Source: Rhizomucor pusillus (lineage: Eukaryota > Mucoromycota > Mucoromycetes > Mucorales > Lichtheimiaceae). From it: a stretch of 18,871 nt of DNA. Both the position numbers and the translations under genes were made by a program. This document shows, piece by piece, positions 1-9,644 of this stretch. The notes beneath the pieces were generated by a model that saw only the letters and a program-made list of their open reading frames with translations, was not told the origin of the DNA and did not search any database. Each line of letters opens with the position of its first letter. The first letter of the stretch is position 1. The DNA lies in contig FWWN02000594.1 in the NCBI GenBank assembly GCA_900175165.2, positions 1-18,871 on the forward strand, read 5' to 3'.

Positions 1-308
1 CTTCCTCATCAACGACATAGTCCATAGGTTCAGGACAGCCACGCTCATCAACAACATGGCCCTACCCATCTTCGTAAAAAAATGATTGCTCATTTCGAAA
101 TGTAGAAGTGGAAAAATCTCGGGTTTCAGAAAGCTGACGTGTTTATATAGGGATAGATTTGCCCAAGTCTTGTGCGACAACTTTTTCTGTGGATACGACA
201 TTTGATTTGTCATCGAGCGCAAAAGTTTCTGGGTACATACGACTTCTATTTTTGTCAACCCGCGACTTTAGCATTGGCTGAGAGCGACATGGATTTTGGG
301 AAGGAGTG
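1..308 (-). mobile_element. 5' remnant of a Tc1/mariner-type element, cut by the window edge
   Basis: Read on the minus strand, this stretch matches the 5' part of the element at 15266 onward. At 1-73 the translation gives EDG, stop, GHVVDE, then PEPMDY and VVDE; the other copy reads EDGLGNVVDE, PEPMDY, IVDQ. Further out, GCGACAT-like heptamers start at 174, 195, 217 (weak), 239, 262 and 284, the same 21-23 bp spacing as in the other copy. The outer end is probably at 308, where the minus strand reads TA then CACTCC, aligned with TA then CAGTAT in the other copy. The in-frame TAG at the EDG motif and general divergence indicate an old, inactive copy. The rest of the transposase lies outside the window. 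Confidence 0.72.
174..290 (-). repeat. Six-unit subterminal array, about 22-bp period (remnant copy)
   Basis: Heptamers related to ATGTCGC (minus strand) start at plus positions 174, 195, 217, 239, 262 and 284. Spacing is 21, 22, 22, 23 and 22 bp. The unit at 217 is poorly preserved. The innermost unit lies about 80 bp before the probable transposase ATG (91-93 on the complement). Unit number and spacing mirror the array at 15284-15398. Likely role, by inference, is transposase binding. Confidence 0.6.
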
Positions 309-355
309 TACAACCATGTCTCTCAATGACTTGAACTGTTTTCCTTTTAGAGTAT

Positions 356-622
356 ATGCATGATTCTGAAATCGAAAAACTCTATCAGTTAGTCATCGTG
401 ATTGGAAACAACACAGGGGAAGAACTTCTCATTCGATGGGTTTGGACTGGACCATTGTATGCAGAGATCCGCAACTTTCCGATGAAAACCGACGTAGGGG
501 GTGAGCAATGGTGCTAACAAATTACTATGTAGCGTCAAAAGGGAAGGATACCGAGTGAGTCAACGGACACGACGGACCAACTGACAGAAGCTAAGCAGCA
601 GAATTTCCCGGGGAAACTTTAA
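356..622 (+). CDS. Possible small spliced gene, product unknown (75 aa)
   Basis: Two exons fit: 356-493 and 533-622, with a 39-nt intron (GTAGGG ... CTAAC branch-like site ... TATGTAG). The joined frame is open and gives a 75-residue protein starting MHDSEIEKLYQLVIVIG and ending NFPGKL. The intron is unusually short. A pyrimidine-rich acceptor (TTCCTTTTAG) ends at 350, just before the start, so an upstream exon or a 5' UTR intron is possible. An alternative donor GTGAGC at 501 would give early termination. No domain is recognised. The gene sits 48 bp outside the presumed end of the Tc1 remnant. It could be chance; no homology could be tested. Confidence 0.3.
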
Positions 623-1372
623 AAAACATTATTATATTCGTTTTTGGTACTACCATGGATAAAAGCCATGGAGGATCCTTGAGATCCTTTTTTCATTTCT
701 CTATAAAACCTATCCCATCAGAGAAGATATCGGCTTGATTAGTATGCAAGAATTATAACCGATAAGCATGTATTGGTACATCGGTCAAGAAAGTGTGATT
801 TTGGTGGCAAGGAACAAGAATGTCAAATTTTCTCTCGGGAAATGGTTTACGAGGAGGAGGGCGAACATGCGCGCGTTTCTGTTGTGTTGATCCCTCACGT
901 GCTGTTACTGCTAGGCATTCCTGTTTCGGGCGGACCCGTACGAAAAAATTAACATACTGCTGCTAACGCAGTGAAATCAAATGCTAGTCCTTGGAACAAG
1001 AACATACCAGCACAAACCGTTCTAAAGTGAACAGCGAAGCTTTTGCACAGCAAATCGCTTTTTTGCTAGATCACAAATCAATTGGGACGAATTTAGGCGG
1101 AGTCGTAGGCAAACCAACATTTATACCCGAAAAAAACCAAGGGAAATCTTGGTCGCCGAGTTTTACATAAAAGCGCCCATACAAAAATTTATTCTTTTTC
1201 TGTTCTCTTTCTTTGTCTCGTTTTCTTTCCGCAGCGGCGTCTTTAGTGTACGCGCGGCGCATATATCCATACATACGTACATACATACATACATACATTA
1301 CCTCTCTTTCTTTTGTATATTGGAAAGAGGGAAACATCCCGTGTAGGTTACATTCCATATTTAATATATAAA
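623..1372. other. Intergenic region upstream of the transporter
   Basis: No convincing gene is seen. It holds a short hairpin followed by a T run (672-693, arms AGGATC/GATCCT), a CACGTG E-box-like site at 895-900, a pyrimidine-rich stretch at about 1190-1245 and an ACAT-type microsatellite near 1268-1298. The last 200 bp are presumably the promoter and 5' leader of the transporter gene; an AT-rich TTAATATATAAA abuts its ATG. Confidence 0.5.
1268..1298. repeat. (ACAT)n microsatellite
   Basis: About seven tandem tetranucleotides of ACAT type, with one ACGT variant unit, lie about 75-105 bp upstream of the transporter start codon. Confidence 0.85.
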
Positions 1373-3477
1373 ATGAGCAACGACTATCAAGACAACGGAG
1401 TAAACGAGCGCACTGTTGATTCTGTCAGGACCGTGATCTCCAAGGAAAGTGGAGAACAACATCATCAAGAATGGATTAGTTCGGAAGATCGGCATCAGCA
1501 TCAAAGTAAGAATCAATCAAAATATGAAGATATACTCGCAGTGATGTAACATTCGATATCTTGGCAGTTATCATCGAAAAACAAGGCTCTGAGGAAGCGT
1601 CGATCCATTACGAGGATGACGAAGCTACGGAATGCAAGACAGAGGAGTCAGGGCAGCAAGATCCAAAGAGTAACGGAGTACAACAGGACGAATCGCCGCC
1701 ACCTCCGGATGGCGGCTACGGCTGGTTCATTGTCGTCGGTGCATTTCTTGTTCAAGTGACGAGTTACGGCACCACTACTTCTTGGTATGGATTGAGATAT
1801 ATAATCTTCTTTTTTAACTATCACTTTGTCCTTTCACTGTTGGCTAACCCGATCTATCTTTTTCTTCAGGGGTGAGTCTCATAATGATAATTATAGCATC
1901 GTATTCGGGTAACGGCTTACGTAACTATTAACAACAAAAATAGGTGTCATGCAGGATTACTACCAACAGAACGTTTTCGGCAATGGATATTCGAATGTTG
2001 CGTTGCAATTGAGCTTTGTTGGTACAATCTGTTTGATCTTTTCAAACTGTATGGGTCCATTTGCCCAAATTCTCCAATCCTACATTGGCACCCGAGGTGT
2101 CTTGTTCATCGGCACTATCTTCATTGCATTGGGCTTGATCATTGCTGGCTTTGCGCACGAGGTAACATATCAAACGACTCGTAGGGAAAAGGGATGGGAA
2201 AGATTAATTCCGTGTCCCTTTACAGATTTGGCATTTGTACTTGACTCAAGGTTTGATGTTTGGTGTGGGCGTGTCGTTTATGTATGTGGTAAGTAGATAC
2301 ATCATTCGGAATTTCTCTCGTCGGTTCTTCCCAGGCCTTTTGCTAACAACCTACTTAGACGATCATGAGCGTGGCTCCCACGTACTTTACACGAAAGCGT
2401 GGTATGGCACTCGGTATTATCTCTAGCGGTTCCGGTATTGGTGGTTTGATTATCCCTTTCATAATGACACCGATCAATCGTAGCCTCGGTGCTGGATGGT
2501 AAATTTTGAAATGCTTAAAGATCCGCAGACATGCTGTACACTCATTCTTATCTTATCATGAATATATAGGACTTATCGTATTTTGGGATTTATCTGCTTG
2601 GCATGCGATTTAGTTGCCACTGCGCTTGTCAAGGAACGTATTCCGCGCAAACGCAAGCAGCACAAGAAGCTCTCGGATATCATCAAGTTTGAAGTGCTAA
2701 AGGATGTCAACTTTGGTATCTGGTGTGCCGGTGCAGCTCTCCAGCTCATGGCTTATTTCCAGCCATTCTTCTTCTTGCCATGTAAGGGACTAGCGTTGTC
2801 ATGCTCAATAGGTATAAGCGGGCTGACTCGTGGGAAAAATAGCCTACGCCACGTGGATAGGATTATCAGATTCTCAGGGTTCCTCTTTGGTCGCTGTCGC
2901 GTCGGCCATGAATTTCCTTGGTCGAATTTTATGCGGGTATGTAGAAGTGACAAGATATCCGTGCGTTAGCGTGATGCTTACAAACCTTATGTACATAGCC
3001 TTGTTGCTGATCGTATTGGACCTTTGAATGCAAATATCATTTTTATTCTTATGAGCGCGCTGAGCACGCTTCTGATCTGGACGTTTGCATTCAACTATGG
3101 AACTCTCATGGCCTACTCTGTCGTTTTCGGTCTTTTTTGTGGATCGTACTTTGCTCAATGTAAGCTGCATTGATGGAACAATGGATTGTACACTTGATAC
3201 TAACTGTACTTGCCTGCGACATTGCTGTTGTATAGTGTCGCCAATCACTGCTGCGATTCTCGGCATGGAAAGATTCCCGACCGGCCTATCTCTCGTACTG
3301 CTATTCAACTGCATTGCTGTATTTGGACCTAACATTGCCAGCGGTATCGAGGGCGCCGTCAGCTCACAGCCATTTTTGACATACAAGATGTTCACCGGTG
3401 TTGTTTTCCTCGCAGCAGCTGCTGTTATGATCTTGCTCAGATTTAGAATGAACCGCAAATTGTTCTCGAAGTGTTAA
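1373..3477 (+). CDS. MFS monocarboxylate-transporter-like permease (SLC16/MCH type), ten exons
   Basis: Exons: 1373-1505, 1568-1784, 1870-1871, 1944-2161, 2226-2288, 2359-2498, 2570-2781, 2843-2936, 2999-3159, 3236-3477. They join to 1482 nt, encoding 493 aa. Introns are 61-85 nt, GT-AG. The first 91 residues are an acidic, hydrophilic cytosolic tail. The family signature DGGYGW is at 92-97, followed by the SWGVMQDYY block and about twelve hydrophobic segments, with a basic loop (KERIPRKRKQHKK) between the two halves. By family it is a plasma- or organelle-membrane symporter for monocarboxylates or related compounds; fungal relatives include the MCH proteins, one of which carries riboflavin, so the substrate is open. 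The frame is kept only if the 2-nt exon is included: without it the total is 1480 nt and the frame breaks inside SWGV. No damaging change is seen. The neighbouring reductases do not fix the substrate. Confidence 0.9.
1870..1871 (+). other. Predicted 2-nt microexon (GG) in the transporter
   Basis: Exon 2 ends TCT TG at 1784 before donor GTATGG. Exon 4 begins GT GTC ATG CAG at 1944 after acceptor AAATAG. The family sequence SWGVMQDYY needs TGG GGT between them. A strong acceptor TTCTTCAG ends at 1869 and a consensus donor GTGAGT starts at 1872, leaving GG as the exon. This completes both the Trp and Gly codons (residues 117 and 118). A sequencing or assembly error is the main alternative. Confidence 0.62.
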
Positions 3478-4609
3478 GAGCCAAGATAATGCTTTGACAT
3501 GTAAATATACCCGATACTTTGGGAGTATATTGCTATGATTTTTGTACGAACTTGCTGTAACTTTGTCATGGACAACATGCTCAATGTTTGTCCTCTCTCT
3601 CTCATTTTTTTTTTTTTTTTGCTTGTGGTCCCCAATTTTTGGACAAAGTTATCTACGGCAGATAGCAATCATCATCATCATCGTGAAACAAAGGAAGAAC
3701 GACTTTGATCTAATGAATCTAATGATGCTAGACGATACATCTAGTCTTACCCGCGTATCTGATCAAAAACGGTGCAAACTGGATAAAGTGGACACTAGAT
3801 ACGCCTTACTTTCCAGAATACATAGAACAAGATGTCTAATGTCTGCATATCGTAAAGACAGCCAGAAACAATGGAGAAGGATAGTAAGAACCAATGTTTG
3901 CATATGTCCATCAGTCATGGAAAGCTGCAGAAACTCTTTCGGGTTTTTGTTCGGAGGCAAAATGCCTTGGAGATCGCGGAAGATATTCCTCGTTTGATTG
4001 AGTTTTTGGTGTGCAGCTTTGCAGTACCACTGCAGAAACCAGTTCACCAGCAAAAGAACAAGATTAACAGCTTCTAGCTTGGACGATACATCTGTTGCTT
4101 TGTAGTCTCAGAAGACAGCAAGTTCTCTCTCAAGACGATGATTACGCAACGCTAAAACAACATCAGCAGACTTAACACTGTCCTGTTATGCAACCAAACT
4201 TTCAATCCATCCCTTTTTCTTGTTTGCTCACGAGAAGGAGGTGGGAAGCAGACTAGCAGCCGTTCTAGGCTTTAGAGATTTTGTGGCCCTTGGTTAAGAC
4301 TCAAAACCCATTATTACTTTCAACGTGATTTTGTTGATTTGCTCAAAAAGAAAACGCGTAGTATCATATATCGTTCCTGACGACGCTGCCCACCAGCCAT
4401 AATAAGCATATGGAACTCGGTGCACCGCGATAACCGTCGATGGGCACCGTTCCGCCGACGTCGCTCTTCTCTATATTTGGCCGGTGTTTGTGACCATTAT
4501 CACCAGAAAACAACCGCACTTGTTACTTTGTCAGGCTAGTGCGATAACTTAAAGGTCATACCTCGCGATGTAATAACAAGCATTTGCTTTTCTTTTTGGC
4601 TAAGATTGC

Positions 4610-4634
4610 AAGGTGGCGAATGCATCGCCACCTT
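4610..4634. repeat. Perfect inverted repeat, 10-bp arms, 5-nt loop
   Basis: Arms AAGGTGGCGA and TCGCCACCTT flank ATGCA. The GC-rich palindrome stands alone in an otherwise featureless spacer. It could be a protein-binding site, a hairpin in an unannotated transcript or a relic of a small mobile element; no target duplication was recognised. Confidence 0.7.
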
Positions 4635-5823
4635 AGAGATAGTGCTAAATGATAAAGACGATCCAACTAGCGAAAAAATAAAGGGAGAACTTCTGCGTTT
4701 GTGATTAGAATAGCTAGCGCCTCGAAATGCTATCTCTTATACGTACATTATCGATAGAAACACCTTGCATTAGATCTGGATCCATATGTTCTAGCTTTCA
4801 GATGCATCCTGAAGAAAGGGGGAAACTAGGCTTTTTTGCAATCAACCAAATCACACGCATTTTGGATTAAAGTTGGATCTAAAGAAAAGGCCATTTACTT
4901 ATGGAGAATTGCTCATATTCCATATATGCAAAGTTGCGCAAAGTATAATGTAAACGCTTGGCAATAACAAAGACTAGGAAAAACTCCAAGGTTTTATCCA
5001 TTGTATCCATTTGCAACAGAGTAGACGTCAAGTGCTTGTTATCGAGATTCTTCAAAACATGACCTTTTGCAGCTCGAGTGACTCGGTCGGATCCACGCAA
5101 AGAGTTAGAGGTACACGGTTGTGCCCACATAAGGGGCAAAAAGATCGCTGCTCATCACCAGGTTACAAAAGCACATGCCAATTTGCAGAATGAAACTCTG
5201 GGACCTGTTTTTGCCTTTGCCAATTTTGCAACTTGTCATTCATCAAAACTTTATCGCTCAGGACAAGATCAGGTAAGGGTCGGGCACTTTGAAAAGAGAG
5301 ACGCAATGACATAGGTGGATATGAGCGGCCCCGACGTGACGGGCCACTTAGATTTCGCCGTTATCGATAAGTGTGTTGCGGGGTGTTTCCCTATGGGAAA
5401 AATTCGGCTTTCGAGAAACAAAATGTGTGCACACATACAACACAACCGCAAATTTGTTGCCCTGAAAACCCTTTAAGCTGTCATCAGTTTCCAGATTTGG
5501 CCATACCCATGACGTTATTTTCCGAGGTACGCCACCCACTCATTGTCCTTGTATATACATGCATTTCTTGTATATGTTTCAAACACATCCATTGCCAATA
5601 CCCGGAGTAGTTTACTCCACAAATTCAGGGCGAGGCGGGCACATATCTTCCCGACGAATTGACAATAGTTTTTCTATAGCTTCCATTGTGTTCGACAATC
5701 GCTGTCTGAATTAAAGGACGCGCTATAACTGATCTGGTCTCAGATAAAGAACTCACTTTGCGCTGGGTTCTCGGTCGGTCCCCCCAAACCTCTTCACCCT
5801 CCGACTTGACGACCTGCAGCTTG

Positions 5824-5838
5824 GCCAATTGAATTGGC
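5824..5838. promoter_or_regulatory. Inverted pair of CCAAT boxes
   Basis: GCCAATT, one G, then AATTGGC form a perfect palindrome carrying CCAAT on both strands, about 520 bp upstream of the reductase ATG. CCAAT is the recognition core of the fungal Hap/NF-Y complex. The assignment rests on motif and position only. Confidence 0.35.
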
Positions 5839-6268
5839 AAACAGTGAGAAAGGCATGAATCGCTTCTTAAAGTTTTCGCATAAAGACACATTCAAGAGGT
5901 AACGGCAGGATGTAGCATTTAGTCTGTAAATGGATAATTTTATGCTTTGGTGGGAAAACGATCTGGATTTGTGTACGAAAACAACGTGCTTCATCCGATC
6001 TTGGATATATAATTTTCTGCAATTTTTGGGAATGGGAATTGCAGAAAAAAGAAAGCAGGTCTTGATCAAGGTTTGGGGGTCATCCTTGATATGGAAGTTG
6101 CCCGGTATTCATCCCCCAAGCATCATCCTGTCGTTAACGATCGCTCATAAGTTGTGTGTGTGTGTGAGTTACGCTTAATTCCCCCGATGACGACATTAAA
6201 CGGATGAAGTTTTCCTGTAAGATAATACTTGCTCTATCGATGATAGGGAACAGCCCGACCGACGAAAA

Positions 6269-6277
6269 TATATAAAG
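6269..6277 (+). promoter_or_regulatory. TATA box of the first aldo-keto reductase
   Basis: TATATAAAG lies 80 bp before the ATG. The following leader is C/A-rich and G-poor, ending in an ACAACA start context. This is typical of a strongly expressed fungal gene and agrees with the biased codon use of the coding region. Confidence 0.7.
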
Positions 6278-6357
6278 GGACCGCCCAGAAACCCGGGATT
6301 CTGGCAATCAACTCTTCTCAAGTCTTCAACTAAACAACACATCAACAAAGAACAACA

Positions 6358-7326
6358 ATGACCGTCGAATACATCACTTTGCAACCTTCCGGTGACAAGA
6401 TGCCTCTTATTGGTTTCGGCTGCTGGAAAGTCGATCCCAAGGACGCCCCTGAAACCATCTACAATGCCATCAAGGTCGGCTACCGTCTCATCGACAGCGC
6501 TAGCAACTACAAGAACGAGCAAGCTATCGGCAAAGGTATTAAGAAGGCCATCGACGAAGGCATTGTCAAGCGTGAAGATCTCTTCATCACCACCAAGCTC
6601 TGGAGCACTTATCACAAGAAGGAACACGTCCGCTTGGCATGCAAGAAGCAACTTGAAGACCTTGGCTTGGACTATGTCGATATGTTCCTTGTCCACTTCC
6701 CTCTTCCTTTGAAGTACGTCCCCATCGAAGAGAAGTATCCTCCTGGCTGGTACCAACCCGGTGAAGACAAAATCACTCTCGACCGCGCTCCTATGCACGA
6801 ATGCTGGGCTGAAATGGAAAAGCTTGTTGAAGATGGCCTTGTTCGCAACATTGGTGTCTCCAACTTTAACGTTCAGCTCTTGATGGACATGCTCACTTAT
6901 GCTAAGATCAAGCCTTGTCTCTTGCAAGTCGAACTTCACCCCTACCTCCAACAGCAGCACTTGGTTGACTGGGTTCAAGCTCAAGGCATTGCTGTTACCG
7001 CATACTCTTCCTTTGGTCCTACCTCTTTTGTCTCTACTGGCTCTAAGCGCGCCAAGTCCGTCGAACCTCTCTTCGAAAACCCTACTATCAAGGATATTGC
7101 CGCCAAGTACAACCGTCCTCCTTCCCAGGTCGCTCTTCGCTGGTCGCTTGAGCGTAACGTCGCTGTTGTCCCCAAGTCCCTCAACATTGACCGTATGAAG
7201 ATGAACCTCGAAGCCCTTAACTGGAAGATGGATGAAGAGGATGTCCAGGCTATCAACCAACTCGATATGGGTCTTCGATTTAACGACCCCATGGTCAACG
7301 CTCAAAAGCTCCCCATCTTCTACTAA
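6358..7326 (+). CDS. Aldo-keto reductase, NAD(P)H-dependent D-xylose reductase type, intronless
   Basis: A single uninterrupted frame encodes 322 aa, the usual length for xylose reductases (AKR2B). The catalytic tetrad is visible as D46, Y51, K80 (ITTKLW) and H113 (LVHFP). The cofactor-binding region has GVSNF at 166-170 and VPKS at 271-274 with R279 nearby, as in the NADPH/NADH-binding loop of the family. The C-terminus GLRFNDP...LPIFY is characteristic of this subfamily. The enzyme is cytosolic and reduces aldoses such as xylose to the alditol; related enzymes reduce other aldehydes, so the physiological substrate is inferred. Codons are strongly C-ending (GTC, ATC, AAG, CGT/CGC), unlike neighbouring genes, suggesting high expression. 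The start is set by the TATA box, leader and homology of MPLIGFGCWK. Absence of introns in an intron-rich region is notable and could reflect retroposition. Confidence 0.93.
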   Translation: MTVEYITLQPSGDKMPLIGFGCWKVDPKDAPETIYNAIKVGYRLIDSASNYKNEQAIGKGIKKAIDEGIVKREDLFITTKLWSTYHKKEHVRLACKKQLEDLGLDYVDMFLVHFPLPLKYVPIEEKYPPGWYQPGEDKITLDRAPMHECWAEMEKLVEDGLVRNIGVSNFNVQLLMDMLTYAKIKPCLLQVELHPYLQQQHLVDWVQAQGIAVTAYSSFGPTSFVSTGSKRAKSVEPLFENPTIKDIAAKYNRPPSQVALRWSLERNVAVVPKSLNIDRMKMNLEALNWKMDEEDVQAINQLDMGLRFNDPMVNAQKLPIFY

Positions 7327-7991
7327 ACACATTTCCCTTTTCTCACTTTCTCTCTGTCATCTTTTCTCCCCCCCCCTCTAATATCCTCCGCTATCCGCGT
7401 CTAAACCTTCACCTTCCCCATCAAAAAGTTTAGTTTTTGATTATGACCATGAATTCCGCCTCACTTTTTCTTTTGCTTTTTGTTCATAAGTAGAAAGAAT
7501 TCTCTTCTTCATTATCAATCGTTTGTCAATGAAAAATATATTCTTTATATCCAACTAAAATCTTTTAGTCGTTTCTGATATTTTCTGCTGATAATTTGCC
7601 TTTTGAACTAGCAACACTTTTGCTATCAGATTTAGTCGGTCTTTGCACTGATCTTAAGAGATATGTACGCATTTGAAAAGATCACAGTGCATACTTGTTA
7701 GCATGATACATTTTCAAAAAGTGTTCCACCAAGACCGCTTACGATATAAAGTAAAGGAACGAAATACACGCTTCATAAGATTGTAACCACACAAACGAGC
7801 ATTCTAAAGCGTACGTAGCAAGCTTTATTTCCTCAAATATCAATAGCGTATTTGCAAAAGAATACTTTGTTACCATAAAGTTTGGATATACAAAAGCTGA
7901 GTGGGAAGGATACGTAAAGGAGAATGTGTAAAGTCAGTAAAGATGTGAAAGCAGAGGAAAGCGATCGTCTTTCATGATTGCTGTTGACAAA
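7327..7991. other. Convergent 3' spacer between reductase and AP-1 sigma gene
   Basis: The first 250 bp are pyrimidine-rich and presumably hold the reductase 3' UTR. An imperfect inverted repeat lies at 7644-7691 (TGCACTG plus ATCTT against AAGAT, CA bulge, CAGTGCA). Nothing else is recognised; the two genes end towards each other here. Confidence 0.5.
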
Positions 7992-8770
7992 TTATCCAGA
8001 TTTCTGTTCGTTGACTTCTTGCTCTTCGAACTGGTCTTGCTGTGTGATTACTCGTAGCACAGATTTTTTGCTGGATTCTTGCAGTTCACCCGCAATCAGT
8101 AATTCATCCAAGATAAAGTATGCCTGTCAAAATAGTCGGATGAGAAGATATAAACCTAGCAGCCGTCGTTTTGGGATTTTACCTTTTGGAAATTGAAGAT
8201 CAAGTCGAGTTCACAAACCTACAACATATTTGTTAACTATACACGAAAAAAAAAAAAAGCACATGTAATTCGCCTTACATTTCCAAAGTATCGGTCTAAT
8301 ATCTCGACATAGCGATGGATAATCTCGAGAGTAATCAGCTCATTGTCGTCCTGGTTGATACCCGCAACAAAAAACAGACTCGCGTATCTTTCGTTCCCAA
8401 CAAGCACAGATATAAGCTTCTCTCTCTCTGTGGAATCTTAAATCGCACGTTCGTTTGTTACCTTCGATATACAATCTTTTGATCTATAGAAAAGACCAGT
8501 AAGTCTTTTTTCACTCGGGTCAGTATCCAGAAAATGTCTATCCCTCACCTTTGTACTCTAAGAAGTTACACATTTTAACTCGTCGTGCCAAGACTAACTG
8601 GGTAGCATCTTTGATGATCTTTGCTTTTTCTTTTGGAGGAATGGTGATGAACCATTTTGTTAGACGCACTTTGCCTTGACGGCTTACTAAGAGCATCCAG
8701 TTTATCTTCCAAAGCATTCGAGTCAGAATTTGATGGAATTTCTGTCGTTCGCGTTGATGTTTACCGCCAT
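7992..8770 (-). CDS. AP-1 clathrin adaptor complex small subunit sigma, six exons
   Basis: Minus-strand coding exons in order: 8765-8770, 8549-8705, 8462-8483, 8279-8387, 8183-8218, 7992-8123. They join to 462 nt, encoding 153 aa, the family length. The protein reads [20 protein letters not shown], then [54 protein letters not shown], the [18 protein letters not shown] block and [15 protein letters not shown], matching the sigma longin-like fold throughout. It is a subunit of the heterotetrameric AP-1 adaptor, which sorts clathrin-coated vesicle cargo between trans-Golgi and endosomes. Introns are 59-74 nt, GT-AG. The first coding exon is only ATG GCG; it is chosen because MAI starts are usual for fungal AP-1 sigma. 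An alternative unspliced start (MLWKINWM) in the same frame exists just upstream of exon 2. No damage is seen. Confidence 0.93.
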
Positions 8771-9644
8771 TGTATCTCTGCTCCTGCTGCTGCTGTCGAA
8801 GCTGGCTTTCCCCATTCGGGCGACTTGGAAGTTTTAACCACTAATACTCAGATGCCTGGGGAGCTGCATCCAGACAACTTCCTCGAAGTTGAGCTGCATA
8901 AACATCAACAATCCTTTGTCCATTTCTACTTGTTCCTCTCTTGTGTCTCCAATTACATATTGCTATCTGACCTCCTATACTTAATCACTTTCTTCATCAT
9001 TCCTTAAGCGTTGGACTCTTGGGTTAATATCGTGCGGCCATTAATATTTCGTCCTCATGTACCTTTTTTTCTATCGACAAATCGTTCCGTTCACCGGAGA
9101 CAAAGATGTTTCCGTGAGGATACTGCCCGTACGACTTGCTCCTGGATTTTGTGTCCGAGACCGGAAAACTGTCGCTTCCACACCATTTCCGAAAGCAATA
9201 CGAAGACTCAAGGATGCCACCCTGTGTTGGGCGTCAAATTACGTTAATCTTGGCATAGGCTACGCAAAGGTCTGTCGATGTCGTGGGATGACGAGAGAAT
9301 AATCCACCATTAAGTATCTTACGCTGTGTTTTTCTTTAAGCAAGGCTACTTTCAACTATACTGCTCCAGAAAAAGGAAATGCGATGTCTGGATTCTTTAC
9401 TTATAAAAGGCTAGGCCAAGGCGTCTGCATACTGCGCCGTAAGACTCTCAAACGGGCATTTATTGTCACTGCTCTCAGACATAGGCACAAATCACGCTGT
9501 GATAAGAAAAAAATGTCAGGAATGTCGAAGAGCTCTCGGCTTCAAGAGTTGGAGCTCAAGCAAACAGTTTGGATGGGCATTATATTTGAAAAATGTAATG
9601 GAAGAAACGAAAAGGGAAAACGAAAGGAAAAAAGCAAAAGGATG
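8771..9644. other. Spacer upstream of AP-1 sigma
   Basis: The part next to 8770 is presumably the AP-1 sigma promoter and leader, including a short CAG/CTG-like run near 8781-8795. Open frames on the plus strand (for example 9057-9302) show no recognised domain. A TATA-like TTATAAAAG lies near 9401 without an identifiable gene after it. Confidence 0.4.

Larger units (their letters stand above)
3478..6268. other. Long gene-poor spacer between transporter and first reductase
   Basis: No gene can be supported in these 2.8 kb. A T15-16 run lies at 3605-3620. Open frames near 3540-4077 and 5078-5314 show no recognised domain; the latter contains a donor-like GTAAGG at 5274 after an open stretch, so a decayed or unrecognised spliced gene is possible. 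A 25-nt perfect palindrome lies at 4610-4634 and an inverted CCAAT pair at 5824-5838. The last few hundred bases are presumably reductase promoter. Confidence 0.45.

Noticed and set aside
672..693. Hairpin plus T run resembling a bacterial intrinsic terminator
   Set aside because: The window is eukaryotic; no Pol III gene precedes it, and a short GATC-type palindrome is easily fortuitous.
3542..4077. Overlapping open frames on both strands
   Set aside because: No recognisable motif, no consistent splice structure, and the longest frame crosses a T15-16 run; probably noncoding.
6196..7332. 378-codon open frame on the minus strand covering the whole first aldo-keto reductase
   Set aside because: Antisense shadow produced by the strong codon bias of the reductase; the sense product has a full catalytic tetrad and family-wide similarity.
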